A DNA stretch of 64,000 nucleotides from Trichostrongylus colubriformis (Eukaryota > Nematoda > Chromadorea > Rhabditida > Trichostrongylidae): the NCBI GenBank assembly GCA_963978905.1, contig OZ022256.1, forward strand, positions 25,445,426-25,509,425. Direction: 5' to 3'. This document shows positions 1 to 10,183 of the stretch, one piece after another. Every line of letters starts with the position of its first letter. Within the stretch, counting starts at the first letter, position 1. The notes under the pieces were generated by a model. That model was not told where the DNA came from. It did not search any database and saw only the letters and a list, made by a program, of their open reading frames with translations. The position numbers and the translations under genes are program-made.

Positions 1-1902
1 CTCCAAGTATTCCTTGACTGAAAAGCATCGATCCCTGACGCACGTGTGCACCAACTTCTGGATAAAAATCTTCTGCATATGTTGTTTCTATCATCGGCAA
101 ACATGTCTATTTCACATTTGAGCAGCGCGTTTTGCACTCTGTAAGCCGTTTTGTGCTTGATGCCCCAACTGTCGTAGTCTACCTCATTGCTTTCGCTGTC
201 TACCAATAAATTTTGTTCTCTAGGTATCCAGTCTACTAGAACAGTCCTGATTCTTAGAGACTTTTCCAATTAACAGATTTCCTCTGCTTGTTTTCGCAGG
301 TTTTCCATATTGCTTCCCGCCTTATGGATCCAACACGCAGCTTGATTATCCGTTTTCAGTACTATATTCCCTGAAAGCGTAGAGCCGTATGTCGACAAAC
401 CGAAATATATAGCAAAAAGCTCTCGGCTAGTGCTTGATTCTGCCAGCAGTGAATCCGGAAGCGTTCTATGTGCCTTAATAGCGCTATTTCCCCTCAAGAC
501 AGCCCCAACTGAGTGAGCTGACGCATCGACCTCTATGATGAAATCTGGAGAGGGAGGCATATCTGGAGGGGAGAGTGATGCTGATATCCCTTCACTCAAA
601 CTCTTTACCCAGAGTTTAATATCTCTTTTCTCTCTGGTAGAGAACGACCATCTATAACTAAAGGAATACTCACGAGACTGAGCTTCTGCAACCGAGGTTG
701 TGATGGCTCTAGACTGTCTTTTGTCGAGATCTGAAATCATCAAGTTCATGGACGTCAAGGTTCCCGTCCACTTAAGTCTAGTATGCAGTGACGGTGCTTT
801 TTCAGCGAGCATGCTTCGGAGTAGGCCCTAGGCCCTCTCCGTTCTTTCGGCTGAGATCGAGATCTCGAAATTCGGACACCAATTGCACTTGTCTTCTGCC
901 TCGAACCAACCAAAATTTTTTGAGCCCGTTATCTAGGTATATAGCTATCCCTTTTCCTTCCCCTCTCCACTTTTTGATTGATGGTCTGAGGATTTTAGTA
1001 AAAATGTGTGGTGCTGATGATAGGCCGAAAGGTAAGACTGTAAACTTGTAAACACGATTATTTCAGGTAAAACCCAGAAATTGCTAGCTTTTTCTCGCGA
1101 TCCTAACGTGATGATGTCCGTTTTTCAGGTCAAATGTGGTCATAAAACCTGCCCTTGGTAGAAGATGCTGCACTCTTGCCAGATCATCGAACTTAACATG
1201 TTCTTTGTTTACATACTTATTCAGATCGGAAAGGTCTAACACTAATCTTAAAGACAGTGTTAGGTGTAATGTGGGTGATAAGCAATCCCAAAAAAAGTTC
1301 ATTTACTGAAAATATACGGGTCTGAGAGGGTTAGGTATGGCGAAATCCCCCGCGGAAGGAGCCCCCCGGAGCGGTGGCGGAGGTGGCCTCATCAGGGCAA
1401 GCCGCCTTTCTCATGGCGGCCGCCTCCTAGGGTCGACTTCGCCGAGGAATGGCTGAAGTATAGGGTAATGAGCATGATAGCAGAATGATACTTTATCGTA
1501 TCGTATTAGAGCCGAATTGATCGATATGACGTGGTGCTTGACGTGTAAGCTTTCGCGGTGGAAACGTCCACCGGTCAATATCAAAGACTGGAATGATCGA
1601 TGCAACCGACTTATCTCTAACACTGTCTTTAATTTCTTACCCTCTGCCACGCTGAGAGGGTGGATCATGATTTTGTCATCATTCGAAACTTCTTCGACTG
1701 AACCGTTTGCTACTAGTTCTGAAATAGTATTTTCGACAAATCCTGCGTTCTCCAGTGCTGATTCACGATTACCCACTCTAGGTGGAGGCTCAGGAGCCGC
1801 ATCTAATGGAATAGTGTATCCGTTAATAATGGTATCGAGAACCAAAATATTCGGCTCGAGAGCCGTCCAATAGAGATGTGATCGTGTATAGCTGCTTAAA
1901 AC
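1..1902 (-). pseudogene. DIRS/PAT-type retrotransposon pol (RT-RNase H), decayed, runs off left edge
   Basis: The minus-strand translation gives reverse transcriptase followed by RNase H of the tyrosine-recombinase (DIRS/PAT) type. RT signatures include LVLDLSDLNKYV and TTFDLKNGHHHVRI (about 1100-1290) and VLPFGLSSAP (about 1000). RNase H shows IIEVDASAHSVGAVLRG and LKTDNQAACWI (about 330-540), then PREQN and a DYDSWGI-like stretch typical of DIRS RNase H. It is dead. A 377-bp MITE interrupts RT, in-frame stops lie at 1084-1086 and 1063-1065, the catalytic motif reads YLDN instead of YLDD (about 930), a frameshift lies near 800, and a stop follows RNase H at about 270. A recombinase, if present, lies outside the window. 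The DIRS assignment rests on motif order; other RT classes fit less well. Confidence 0.75.
1252..1628. mobile_element. TTAA-targeting MITE inside DIRS reverse transcriptase
   Basis: This 377-bp insertion has inverted ends beginning AGACAGTGTTAG on both sides. It is flanked by exact TTAA target duplications at 1248-1251 and 1629-1632. The RT reading frame on either side is in register if one TTAA is kept, so boundaries are base-accurate. It encodes nothing recognisable. TTAA duplication is typical of piggyBac-type transposition, so it is probably a non-autonomous relative. Related copies in this window lie at about 34.4-35.3, 47.4, 52.0, 57.6 and 59.6 kb, and a longer one at 54.7-55.9 kb. Confidence 0.85.
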
Positions 1903-2595
1903 TCACTTCTTCTTATTTGGACACTCGTCGCGCCAGTGTCCTTCGTGTCCGCACAAAAAACAGGGGCTCCTTCTTCCCTCGGCTTTGTTTCGGCTGAACC
2001 TCTGATAAGGCGTGCCAGACGCGAAGCTACTTCTATATCTTGGGCGTTCCAGGTTGACGTAGGTCTTAGATCTTGGCATGTACCCCTTTGGCCGGGGATC
2101 GGGGCGCCAAGCCGATTCCCGCCCTGGAAAGGGCCGGCTTGGAGGAACCGGAGACAAAGATCTCTTCTTCTTGATCCTTCTCTCCTCTTTCTGCACTTGC
2201 TCCAAGGATTCCGATAGAAAAGGGTCTGAGGACTTCACTGCTTCTGCCTGCTTTTTGCCTTCCACGAAAGAGAAAACTCTAGGATGTTTATCCGCTATTT
2301 TCAATGTTTCGTTTCTTACACTGATCATTTCCACCGTTGCCTGGATTATCTCATCATCTTCCTTCCTCATCCCTGCTCTATTCAATCTGCTCAACTTTTG
2401 TAAGAGTGAGGTGTTGAATTCATATTGGGACCCGTAACCTCTTCTGACGAAGGAGGGGTTGACGCTGTTCCTTGCTTTGAGCTTGTCGGCTGATCCTCCC
2501 TGATTACAGATCGCTGCGATATCTGTGTCGGCCAAAAGGCGATCCCTCCTAGGTTCCGCGCGTTGTTCCGTCACTTCAGAATCGTCCACCTCCAT
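1903..2595 (-). CDS. DIRS/PAT-type retrotransposon Gag-like protein with CCHC zinc knuckle
   Basis: This open frame of 230 residues starts MEVDDSEVTEQ. It has a basic, proline/arginine-rich middle and ends with a CCHC knuckle, CFLCGHEGHWRDEC (C-x2-C-x4-H-x4-C), the nucleic-acid-binding module of retroelement nucleocapsids. It lies directly upstream of the RT frame on the same strand. The stop is a TGA at 1903-1905, and the pol frame continues in the same phase beyond it with no further stop for about 160 codons. This could reflect readthrough, a splice (the stop overlaps a GTGAGTTTT donor-like sequence), or a mutated single polyprotein. The frame is intact but the partner pol is inactivated, so the element is probably fossil. 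Confidence 0.72.
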   Translation of the reverse strand: MEVDDSEVTEQRAEPRRDRLLADTDIAAICNQGGSADKLKARNSVNPSFVRRGYGSQYEFNTSLLQKLSRLNRAGMRKEDDEIIQATVEMISVRNETLKIADKHPRVFSFVEGKKQAEAVKSSDPFLSESLEQVQKEERRIKKKRSLSPVPPSRPFPGRESAWRPDPRPKGYMPRSKTYVNLERPRYRSSFASGTPYQRFSRNKAEGRRSPCFLCGHEGHWRDECPNKKK

Positions 2596-5500
2596 AATGG
2601 AATTTGATAAGCTACTGTTAAGGAGCGTGCAGGAAATAAGGTCAGAATGTGGGTATGTAAATGACAGATACCAATTTTAACCAAAAACTGATGAGAGGAT
2701 CGGAGAAGGAAGCCTAGTGATTGCTGTCGGTGTACTCGCCCAGAGTCTGCTGCACTGAATGAGTGGTAGAGTGATTCTACACACTATGGCTATAATTAAA
2801 CTTGAAGAACTCGAGTTAGATGATTGGAGCTGAGATGAGAATCAAATAGGCAAATATACGACGAGGGTATGGATAAAGCGGATAGCGAGCTCCGAAAACC
2901 TGTTGAATTCTGATTTGCCCAGAGCTGGATCGCTCTCAAGTTAATTGTACCTGTACTCCTTCGATACTATGCGACCTGATTCTGCTGTTCGAAGACCGTA
3001 TGAAGCTTCTATACCAATACCAGGTTGTATTTAGCAGTAGAGTACTCGTAACGGTATTAAACCAAATTGCTACTAATTCGCCGTAGCTTTCATATTCAGT
3101 AGAATAGAGACGAGTACCTAGCGCCGCACCTCGTTGACAGGATAGAACCTGGAATGAGATCCGAGGACATCGTAAACAACGATGTCCGTCCAAGACATGT
3201 GAGTCATCGAGACATGTGAGGACTTGCGAAATACAGTCCTCACACGATATTGTACAGTCTACATATCTCGATGACGAAATGTCCTCCCCTACTGTCGAAA
3301 AGCAACACAACTTTCCGACGCGGCGGTTGGTTGGACGGTACAGTGTCGCCAGATTAAATGCATGTACGCACGCACACACAAGCTGCGTTACAGTATGCCA
3401 ATAATAAGTATTTGATTTCGGCGTCATTGTCCAGCGAACTACCAGTGTTTTTTCAGTGTTTTCAAGCTGCTCGTTTGATTGTAAGTCACTGAGATTGTCT
3501 TAAATTCCTGCTTTTAGAAGTACTGAACATTTGAATGTTGTTTCCTACTAATGTAACTTGTTGTTGAGGAAGTTCTCAATAAATTACCTTACACAGAGAT
3601 TACAATCACCTACACATTGTCAATATAAAGGTGTGTTAGTAATCATTTTCTTTGTTTCTGTTTGTTTCAGATTAGGTTAATTAGTTTTATGAGTTTTTGA
3701 TAGTTCAATGCATCATTCATCGGTTGTCATTTCTTGACTCAGTATTGTCAGAACAGGTTGCTACAATGATCTCTCAGATGATTTTGTGGGTCTCATCTTT
3801 GAGTGATCATTTTTTTATCTGGGACATTGAACTTCTGTGCATCACCTCGAAATCGAAAGGAAGGTGCCTTTTATAAGAATTGAAGCATACGCCATGCAGT
3901 ACAGCAATTTTAACGTAATTCTTCGCGAAAAGGGTTCACGTGCAAGATGTGAAACGCGGCTATACTTCAGCTTTCTACCATCGTTATTTTCATTGAATTT
4001 GAGTCACCTTTTCGCATTTTTTTTGTGCTAGTCTGTGAAATCTCACCACTCTTGGAGTGGGCGGAGTTGTTGAATGCGTTGTTTTCTGTAATTTGTCTTT
4101 TGTTTGACAGACTGTGCCACTGGACGAAAACGCCTACATCATATCGGGATATGCATCTCTAGGATTTTTTGGATAGCTGAGCATTATGAAGAAAAATTCT
4201 TCTGCCGGTCAGACATTAGAGTTACATTTTTTCGATGTTGACTTCCGAAAACACGCAAAAGAGATGAAGTTTGTTTTCCGCATTGTTTTTTAGTGGGAGT
4301 GGAGTATCACTAGGATTGTGTGTGCGAGACCGGGTACTTTGTGAGGGATGTTGATGGCGATCTCTTGGTCATCAACAAGAAGTCTGAATATCTACTGTAT
4401 AGGTATAAAAACCATTTGCAAAAAGTTCCCACGTGTTACAGTAGTCACCTCACGTGTGACGACAGGAGTTCCTTGCAGCTCTGTGATGAAATACTTCGGG
4501 GGTGATGTTTTTTTTAACAAATTTTCCGAAGATACAATTCTCCTTCTGTTGTACAGTGTTCTGTGTTCAGTATGATCTAATGTTCTGTGTTGTGATTTCT
4601 TCCGTTCTGTGTTAAGATTTCTGCGGTGATCAAAAGAACAACAAAAATTTAGGAGATTTTCTTTACTCACAACTTCTGAATACACTCTCGCTGCTACGAG
4701 AGTCCTGTCCGCAAAAAGTTCATCAATTCAATTTTGGGTCTTGTTCTGTTCGAAACAGTGGCCTGTTTGATAACTCATTCTGGCTGATAATTCCGATGTA
4801 CACGAGTTGTCTAAGCTTTCAGGATAGACTGTACTGTGAGATAAGCAAAATAGTGACATTAAATGCTATGTGGGCTCCCTGTCTATGCAGGGAGCCGGCG
4901 ATGATTCACTGCAATGAAGGTTAAGCTGCTAAAAATCAAAACGAGAGGTATCTTAGATCTAAACCCCTACCCACAAAAATGGGGCACAAGCTAGCCTCTA
5001 GACTTACAATCACCTGTTACAACTCTCCAACCAGTCAGTGGCTGACGCACGACTGTTTCACTGTTCGTACAGCGATCAATAATTTATTGGCCTGAACAAA
5101 AGTACATGAAGCTGTGTCACCAAATATTCATTCAGTAATCATTTTTTAAAAGCAGCTTGACTTTAGCAAAAGTTATGGCCCATATACAATGGCTTAAACA
5201 GGTAAATTACTCCAATCAAGAAAAGTGAAAACAATAAGGTGGCGTAAAGGAGGAAAACTCGAATATTCTGACATATTTCACGGATAAACTTCATGAGAAA
5301 AGATTAGCACCTCCCCACATAATCATCAAAACCATGACAATGGTGACGAGAGAAAAACATCCCACAGCAAATGACTGATTATCAATCTAATGTACGGGAA
5401 CGGAGATTGCAAACGAGACCCTGCGTTTCAGTAATACTTAATAAGACAGCATTTTATCACTGAGCGTCCAAAAACGCAGCAAACAATGGTAAATCATCAT

Positions 5501-5900
5501 CTTGTAATTAGTGAAACAAAAGAGAGGCACTGGAATCACAAAAGATGTGTAGGCTCTTGTGGTTAGAGGTTTATTCGTGAGCGGTAAATGCAGTCGATGT
5601 TGTGGTAGAATGCTATCAATCAGACGAAGGGACATGGGCGTGCCTCTGAGTGTCAAAAGAGGTCGCACCCCAGGTGTACACGAGATGATTAAGTGCGCAT
5701 AATATGCTTATTATGTGCCAACGGTAAACTTATTGATAGAGACGTGAGAGAGCTTGGTTGGTGCTGGTGGAATACCAGAGCACTCCGCGGCGGCAAAAGG
5801 GGAGATGAAAGATGATAATACATAATATGCAGGTATTGGTCAACGAATAGTTGTTGTAGTATTGATAATATCGGCGGGTGTGGTTGGCGTAGTAGAGCTG
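2596..5900. other. No recognised gene
   Basis: The stretch between the DIRS Gag start and the tandem repeat at 5.9 kb holds only short or unsupported open frames. The longest (2936-3427, minus, 163 codons) has no recognisable motif. The segment next to Gag may include the 5' leader or terminal repeats of the DIRS element, but the second repeat needed to prove this is outside the window. A perfect hairpin lies at 4873-4896. Confidence 0.5.
4873..4896. other. Perfect 9-bp hairpin
   Basis: GGCTCCCTG is separated by a 6-base loop from its exact complement CAGGGAGCC. It sits in AT-rich, gene-free DNA. No run of T follows and no RNA gene is apparent. The function is unknown. Confidence 0.45.
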
Positions 5901-5907
5901 CAGATCG

Positions 5908-6272
5908 GTCTTCGAAGGAGCCCTGGTATGTGTGAGCGGATTGTGCTTGGCTAGGGTAGTCAACGCGTGGAGTTGAAGGGTGTGAAAAAGGGAGGATATT
6001 TTGGTGATAATAAATGGCATGATATGTGAAAGTGAAACTAGATGTAAGTAACGAACTAGATTCGGTGGTCTCCATGATTTCCTCGGTCGTCTTCGAAGGA
6101 GCCCTGGTACGTGTGGGCGGATTGTGCTTGGCTAGGGTAGTCAACGCGTGGAGTTGAAGGGTGTGAAAAGGAGAGGTTATTTTGGTGATTATAAATGGCA
6201 TAATATGTGAAAGTGAAACTAGATGTAATTAACGAACTAGATTCGGTGGTCTCCATGAACTCCTCGGTCGTT
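5908..6272. repeat. Two tandem copies of a 181-bp repeat
   Basis: The motif TTCGAAGGAGCCCTGG recurs at 5911 and 6092, giving a 181-bp period, and the copies are about 95% alike. The minus strand is largely open in more than one frame (up to 170 codons, 5689-6201), but 181 is not a multiple of three, so the copies lie in different phases. It sits just downstream of the BEL/Pao remnant on the minus strand and may be part of that element's 3' region. Confidence 0.7.
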
Positions 6273-6426
6273 AGACATTGAATTGGTTATAGGAGTGGGT
6301 AGTAGATACAGAAAACTTTCTCAGTACGTAGGTGGTGTCGATTTGTGAAAAATTCAGATTAAGCAACATAATTGATTATGCAATACCTCGTATAACACGT
6401 AAAAATTTTAGAAATAATAGAATACC

Positions 6427-7241
6427 TCATTTAATGATGCTGACTAGGAAGCTAACAATAGTGATAATGATAAATGGACCAAATAGATAAGTAGCTCCAG
6501 TCAAGATTATGAAAGTAGTAGCGGTGGCAACAGCGAATTTCCAATGCGCTCGAATGGTGCCCAAAAGTGAGCTAAAGTCGGGTATTTTAATATCTTTCAA
6601 TGACTCCATGAGACTTTGTTCACGATAGCTTTCGTGGTTGGAAGAGATTACTGAATCAAATTTTTCAGTATGGTAGAGAAGAGTACCATTGAGCGGTATG
6701 TAATATGTGTCTACACCATGTGGTTCAGTATCATACACTCTTTCGATGACACCGTGGTCTTCGTAATCGTCGAGTATGTGGTGATACCATTCCCGCTGGT
6801 TATTGTTTGCCAGAAGGTGTCTTTGTAACGCGGCTAGTCTTTTGATAGCGATCGCGTAATTATCATGCAGGTCAACTATATTGTCCTTCAAGGGAAACGG
6901 CGCTGTCATACAGTCGTCAGCAAACGTTATTTTCTTGGAGAACTCTCGAAAATACTGAAGAGTGCTCTATTCCTTTACATTCTCAACAGGTTCTATCCCA
7001 AGAGTTTCCAATTCAAACATTCTTCGAATGTTTTCGCCATGATCATCAGATATTTCGAATATTGATGTCATTGTGTAAGATGCATTTGTATGGTCGGTCG
7101 GATCGATGAGTCCACGACCATACAATGTAGGTCCGAATACTGTGGTTGCAATGTGCAAACCCGTAGGAGTTCTAGTGGTGCTCGCATTTGATATTACTAA
7201 ATCGTAATAGCGGTCGAGACCGACTAAAATGTTGGAACATG
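6427..7241 (-). pseudogene. BEL/Pao retrotransposon remnant (pol start fused to membrane-anchor segment)
   Basis: Minus-strand frames read ILVGLDRYYDLVI and GLHIATTVFGPTLYGRGLID, the protease-to-RT linker region of BEL/Pao polyproteins. A stop at about 6967 follows, then MTAPFPLKDNIVDLHDNYAI and a DYEDHGVIERVY stretch, the usual entry to BEL/Pao RT. The RT core is missing. The frame instead ends in a long hydrophobic segment (about 35 residues ending FLVSIIK) like the membrane anchor of an env-like or other C-terminal protein. The internal deletion has removed most of pol. The right edge at 7241/7242 abuts ShKT exon 1 exactly. Confidence 0.72.
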
Positions 7242-7300
7242 AGTTCCTCCGCTGTAAAGGCGTTCGCAAGAAGAAGCGCAAAGAAAATGAAGAAGAACAT
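7242..7300 (-). pseudogene. ShKT gene copy 1, truncated to exon 1
   Basis: Only the first 59 of 63 bases of exon 1 remain, with start codon at 7300-7298 and the same signal-peptide code as copies 2-4. The intron and the whole cysteine-rich exon 2 are replaced by BEL/Pao sequence. The promoter block upstream (7343-7388) is intact. It is the leftward member of a divergent pair with the gene at 9883. Confidence 0.85.
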
Positions 7301-7342
7301 TGAGTTAGTTATTTTTCGATGTATGCATCGAGCACTGCGCTT

Positions 7343-7388
7343 ATTTATACTGCTTTGTCGGGAGGGTCACACGTTCCACCATCTATAG
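7343..7388 (-). promoter_or_regulatory. ShKT-type core promoter (copy 1)
   Basis: This conserved block, shared by all seven ShKT copies, has a CTATAGATGG element, then CGTGTGACCC-type sequence, then TATAAATA about 45 bases upstream of ATG. Here it now faces a truncated exon fused to BEL/Pao DNA. Confidence 0.6.
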
Positions 7389-7544
7389 AGGCGGAGCTGG
7401 AAAGTGCACCGGCTGCCTGTATCAGAGTGTACATTGTTTCTGCTCTATGAGGATAAACCTCGTAACCACTAAACCACTATTAGAAAGTAGATCAGTATAT
7501 TTAATGAACATAAGTGCGCTACGCTTCTACCTGGTCGCCACATT

Positions 7545-9640
7545 TTTTGAGCCCACCGACTAGTGATGCAGAGAAGGTTGCAGTGAGGGACAGTGTTCGA
7601 CTTCCCATTTCTCAGGCTCTGTTGCGCAAAGTATAAACGCAGCCCTATTAAGCCCAGAGGCACCCTTTCTCCTCGGAAATCTCGCCACATATAGTCTTCT
7701 TAAACCCGTGGCTTTCATTGTGCGACCCAATTTAGGGTTTTCACTAGCCACATCACCCTCACTCACTGTCTCTGAAGACTAGTGGCACAGCTACAGTCGC
7801 GTATAACCAAATAGACCTATCATACTTGTCACACTGCACATTTGCATTACACACTGAACCGTCCCCAGATTCACCGAGTCAATAATCATGTTTTTATACA
7901 GCCAGTTACGATGAAATACCATCCCTCACTAGGATAGCAACGAAGTTTTCATATGAAGCTGCAACTGCTGTAAGCGTTATCCCGAGATTATATTATGTAA
8001 TCCTTTGTACGATCATATAGTGCACTACCAATACTACTTCATAATAGCTTGACTTTGTCCTGGTAGGCTCACCTACGCATTGCGACGAGGTCACATCTCT
8101 GCAGTGGCGGGTGTTCGTTCAAATACTACAGATGCAATGGCAAATCTCGTCAAAAGGCCATTGATTTACCTGGCGAACGTGAAAAAACTCCGCAAGCGTT
8201 AGCGTAAAATTTTGTAACGTTGTTGATTACTCAGACCAGAATCTACCTTTGTCTGAATTTCGAACCTTGATAACTGTTATCGAATCATATCTCTTCACTA
8301 AAATCTTGAACCTTGCCAGAAAACGCGCAGTTGAAAAGGTGATTTTTCCAAAGCATAGGAGAATTGCTTGATTCTTTCACCTGAATATTGTTGTATCTTT
8401 TCCGTATATCACCGCCATAGTCATAATTGCAGCCCAATAATTGAGGAACTGGGATGACGACGAAGACATCTATGTCTAGCGATCGATTGAGCATCGAATG
8501 CACTCAAAGATACGTTTGCATTAGCCACGCTACAAAGCAACATTCATTTGAGCAAACTTGTATCAAAAAGAAAAATGAACTGTGGTGTGAAGTGTTCACA
8601 ACGGTAAATAGCGTTGTCGAAGTGAACAGACGAAAATAACGAAAAAGGGAGCAGATTAATTTCAGATTTGAACAATGACGCAATATGGATGCACTGAGTC
8701 AGCATCACATGAGTGAGCAACAATGCACTTCTCAAAATGAAGCGCTGTAAAGCTTGCCGCATCCTCGTAGTAGGCAGGTGCTCAAAATGTTAAATGTGTA
8801 CATGCAATTACAATTTTTAAACTCTGAAAGTATAGTGTAGGGATAATGAGGCGTAATCATGTGGTTCAGATGCCAGTCTTCCGAATGAAGGTTTGCGGCT
8901 TCAGAAGCGGAATTCGCGTCAACGACGTTACCTTAGCTCTGCAAAAAGCTGAAACCACTTCTGCAGAGGACATCTTCTTCGGTATCCATATTTCGGTGAC
9001 GTGATTCGCCGCTGACTATAATGTCTAGCAAAATGTGTAATGGAGGTGAGTTTTTTATCGAATTGTACTACTTCCGTATCGATAGATACCATTGGGAATT
9101 GAAAGCAACTTTCCTGGTGAACCCTTCCACCTGTAAAATCAAGAGATTGAATGATGATACAGTCGAATGATAGTATCTTTACGGTGTATGATATCTGAAT
9201 CTTCATTGATGCCGTCATCGACCTATCCCAAAACCTTCTTCACGAAACGGAACATTTACAAAAATGTGAATTGGTTTTTTTAGAAATGTGATTTTGAGTG
9301 TGTGTGTCTCCGGTTACCACAGTGAAGCGCCATTCAACACTCCAACCGCGATTTCGCAATAGCAATGTGCTTGTGGTGAAGCCCTTCGAACAAAAAGTAA
9401 CCGGAAGAAATTTGGAAAAAAACTTAGACGATGGCTTCCAATCGAATCCTTTTGTTAAGGTTGAGTTTTACAAATGATTACACATTGATTCCTTCTTTTT
9501 AGTGGCTTCTTTCCTTCTGTGCACGGCCGATCACGACTACTAACAAGTTGTAATTCTTCGCAATCACCATACCACTGCTTTCAGCTGTGAGTACATAAGC
9601 TATCCGCGGATACAGAAACACTAAGCTGTTGATCAAAAAA
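7545..9640. repeat. Spacer module S between divergent ShKT promoters
   Basis: Related copies lie at 18815-20910 (near identical), 48.0-49.1 kb (inverted), 50.77-51.85, 56.4-57.5 and 58.27-59.6 kb. The first ~600 bp (about 7560-8180) is a sub-module also found at 15.59-16.23, 49.8-50.76, 53.23-53.87 (inverted) and 54.88-55.68 kb, with a GTATAAACGCAGCC box. Short frames recur between copies, for example minus-strand MHSMLNRSLDIDVFVV at 8503, but stops and frameshifts differ from copy to copy. No protein family is recognised. It is probably decayed coding or regulatory DNA. Confidence 0.6.
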
Positions 9641-9793
9641 TGTGGCGACTAGGTAGAAGCGTAGCGCACTTATGTTCATTAAATATACTGATCTACTTTC
9701 TAATAGTGGTTTAGTGGTTACGAGGTTTATCCTCATAGAGCAGAAACAATGTACACTCTGATACAGGCAGCCGGTGCACTTTTCAGCTCCGCC

Positions 9794-9840
9794 TCTATAG
9801 ATGGTGGAAGGTGTGACCCGCCCGACAAAGCAGTATAAAT
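9794..9840 (+). promoter_or_regulatory. ShKT-type core promoter (copy 2)
   Basis: CTATAGATGG, a GTGTGACCCGCC element and TATAAAT at 9834-9840 lie 44-49 bases before the start codon at 9883. The spacing is constant in all gene copies. About 150 further upstream bases are also conserved. Confidence 0.65.
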
Positions 9841-9882
9841 AAGCGCAGTGCTCGATGCATACATCGAAAAATAACTAACTCA

Positions 9883-10183
9883 ATGTTCTTCTTCATTTTC
9901 TTTGCGCTTCTTCTTGCGAACGCCTTTACAGCGGAGGAACTTCGTGTAGGTTATTACACGTAGATGTGTTCGAGCCTTTAAGATGAACTCAATCCTTTTT
10001 TAGTGTGAAGACGATGAGTTGCTCAAGGACATGTGCACAACCTATAAAACGATCGTATGCAGAAAGAACGAAAGTGAAGGGATAAAGAGTTTCTCGTTTA
10101 ACAACTGTCGCAAAACTTGTGATCTTTGTAACGCAACTGAATATTACAAATATTTATACGATATATATAAGCTATATAATTAA
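9883..10183 (+). CDS. Secreted ShKT-domain peptide, subfamily A (two exons)
   Basis: Exon 1 is 9883-9945 (21 codons), the intron 9946-10003 (58 nt, GTAGGT...TTTTTTAG), exon 2 10004-10183. The 80-residue product has a hydrophobic signal peptide (about residues 1-17) followed by one ShKT domain with six cysteines at 22, 32, 40, 56, 60 and 63, ending CRKTCDLC. The start is chosen from the TATA box 44 bases upstream and the signal peptide. ShKT proteins are secreted and in nematodes are linked to potassium-channel or immune modulation, or occur as enzyme appendages. Here the channel-blocking Lys-Tyr dyad position appears to be Ser-Phe, so channel block is doubtful. After the last cysteine there is an unusual 17-residue tyrosine-rich tail. 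Near-identical copies are at 18268-18568 (-) and 21152-21452 (+). Unspliced, an in-frame TAG stops translation in the intron. Confidence 0.85.

Noticed and set aside
2936..3427. 163-codon minus-strand frame rich in cysteine and serine
   Set aside because: No signal, motif or second copy supports it; probably chance or retroelement leader.
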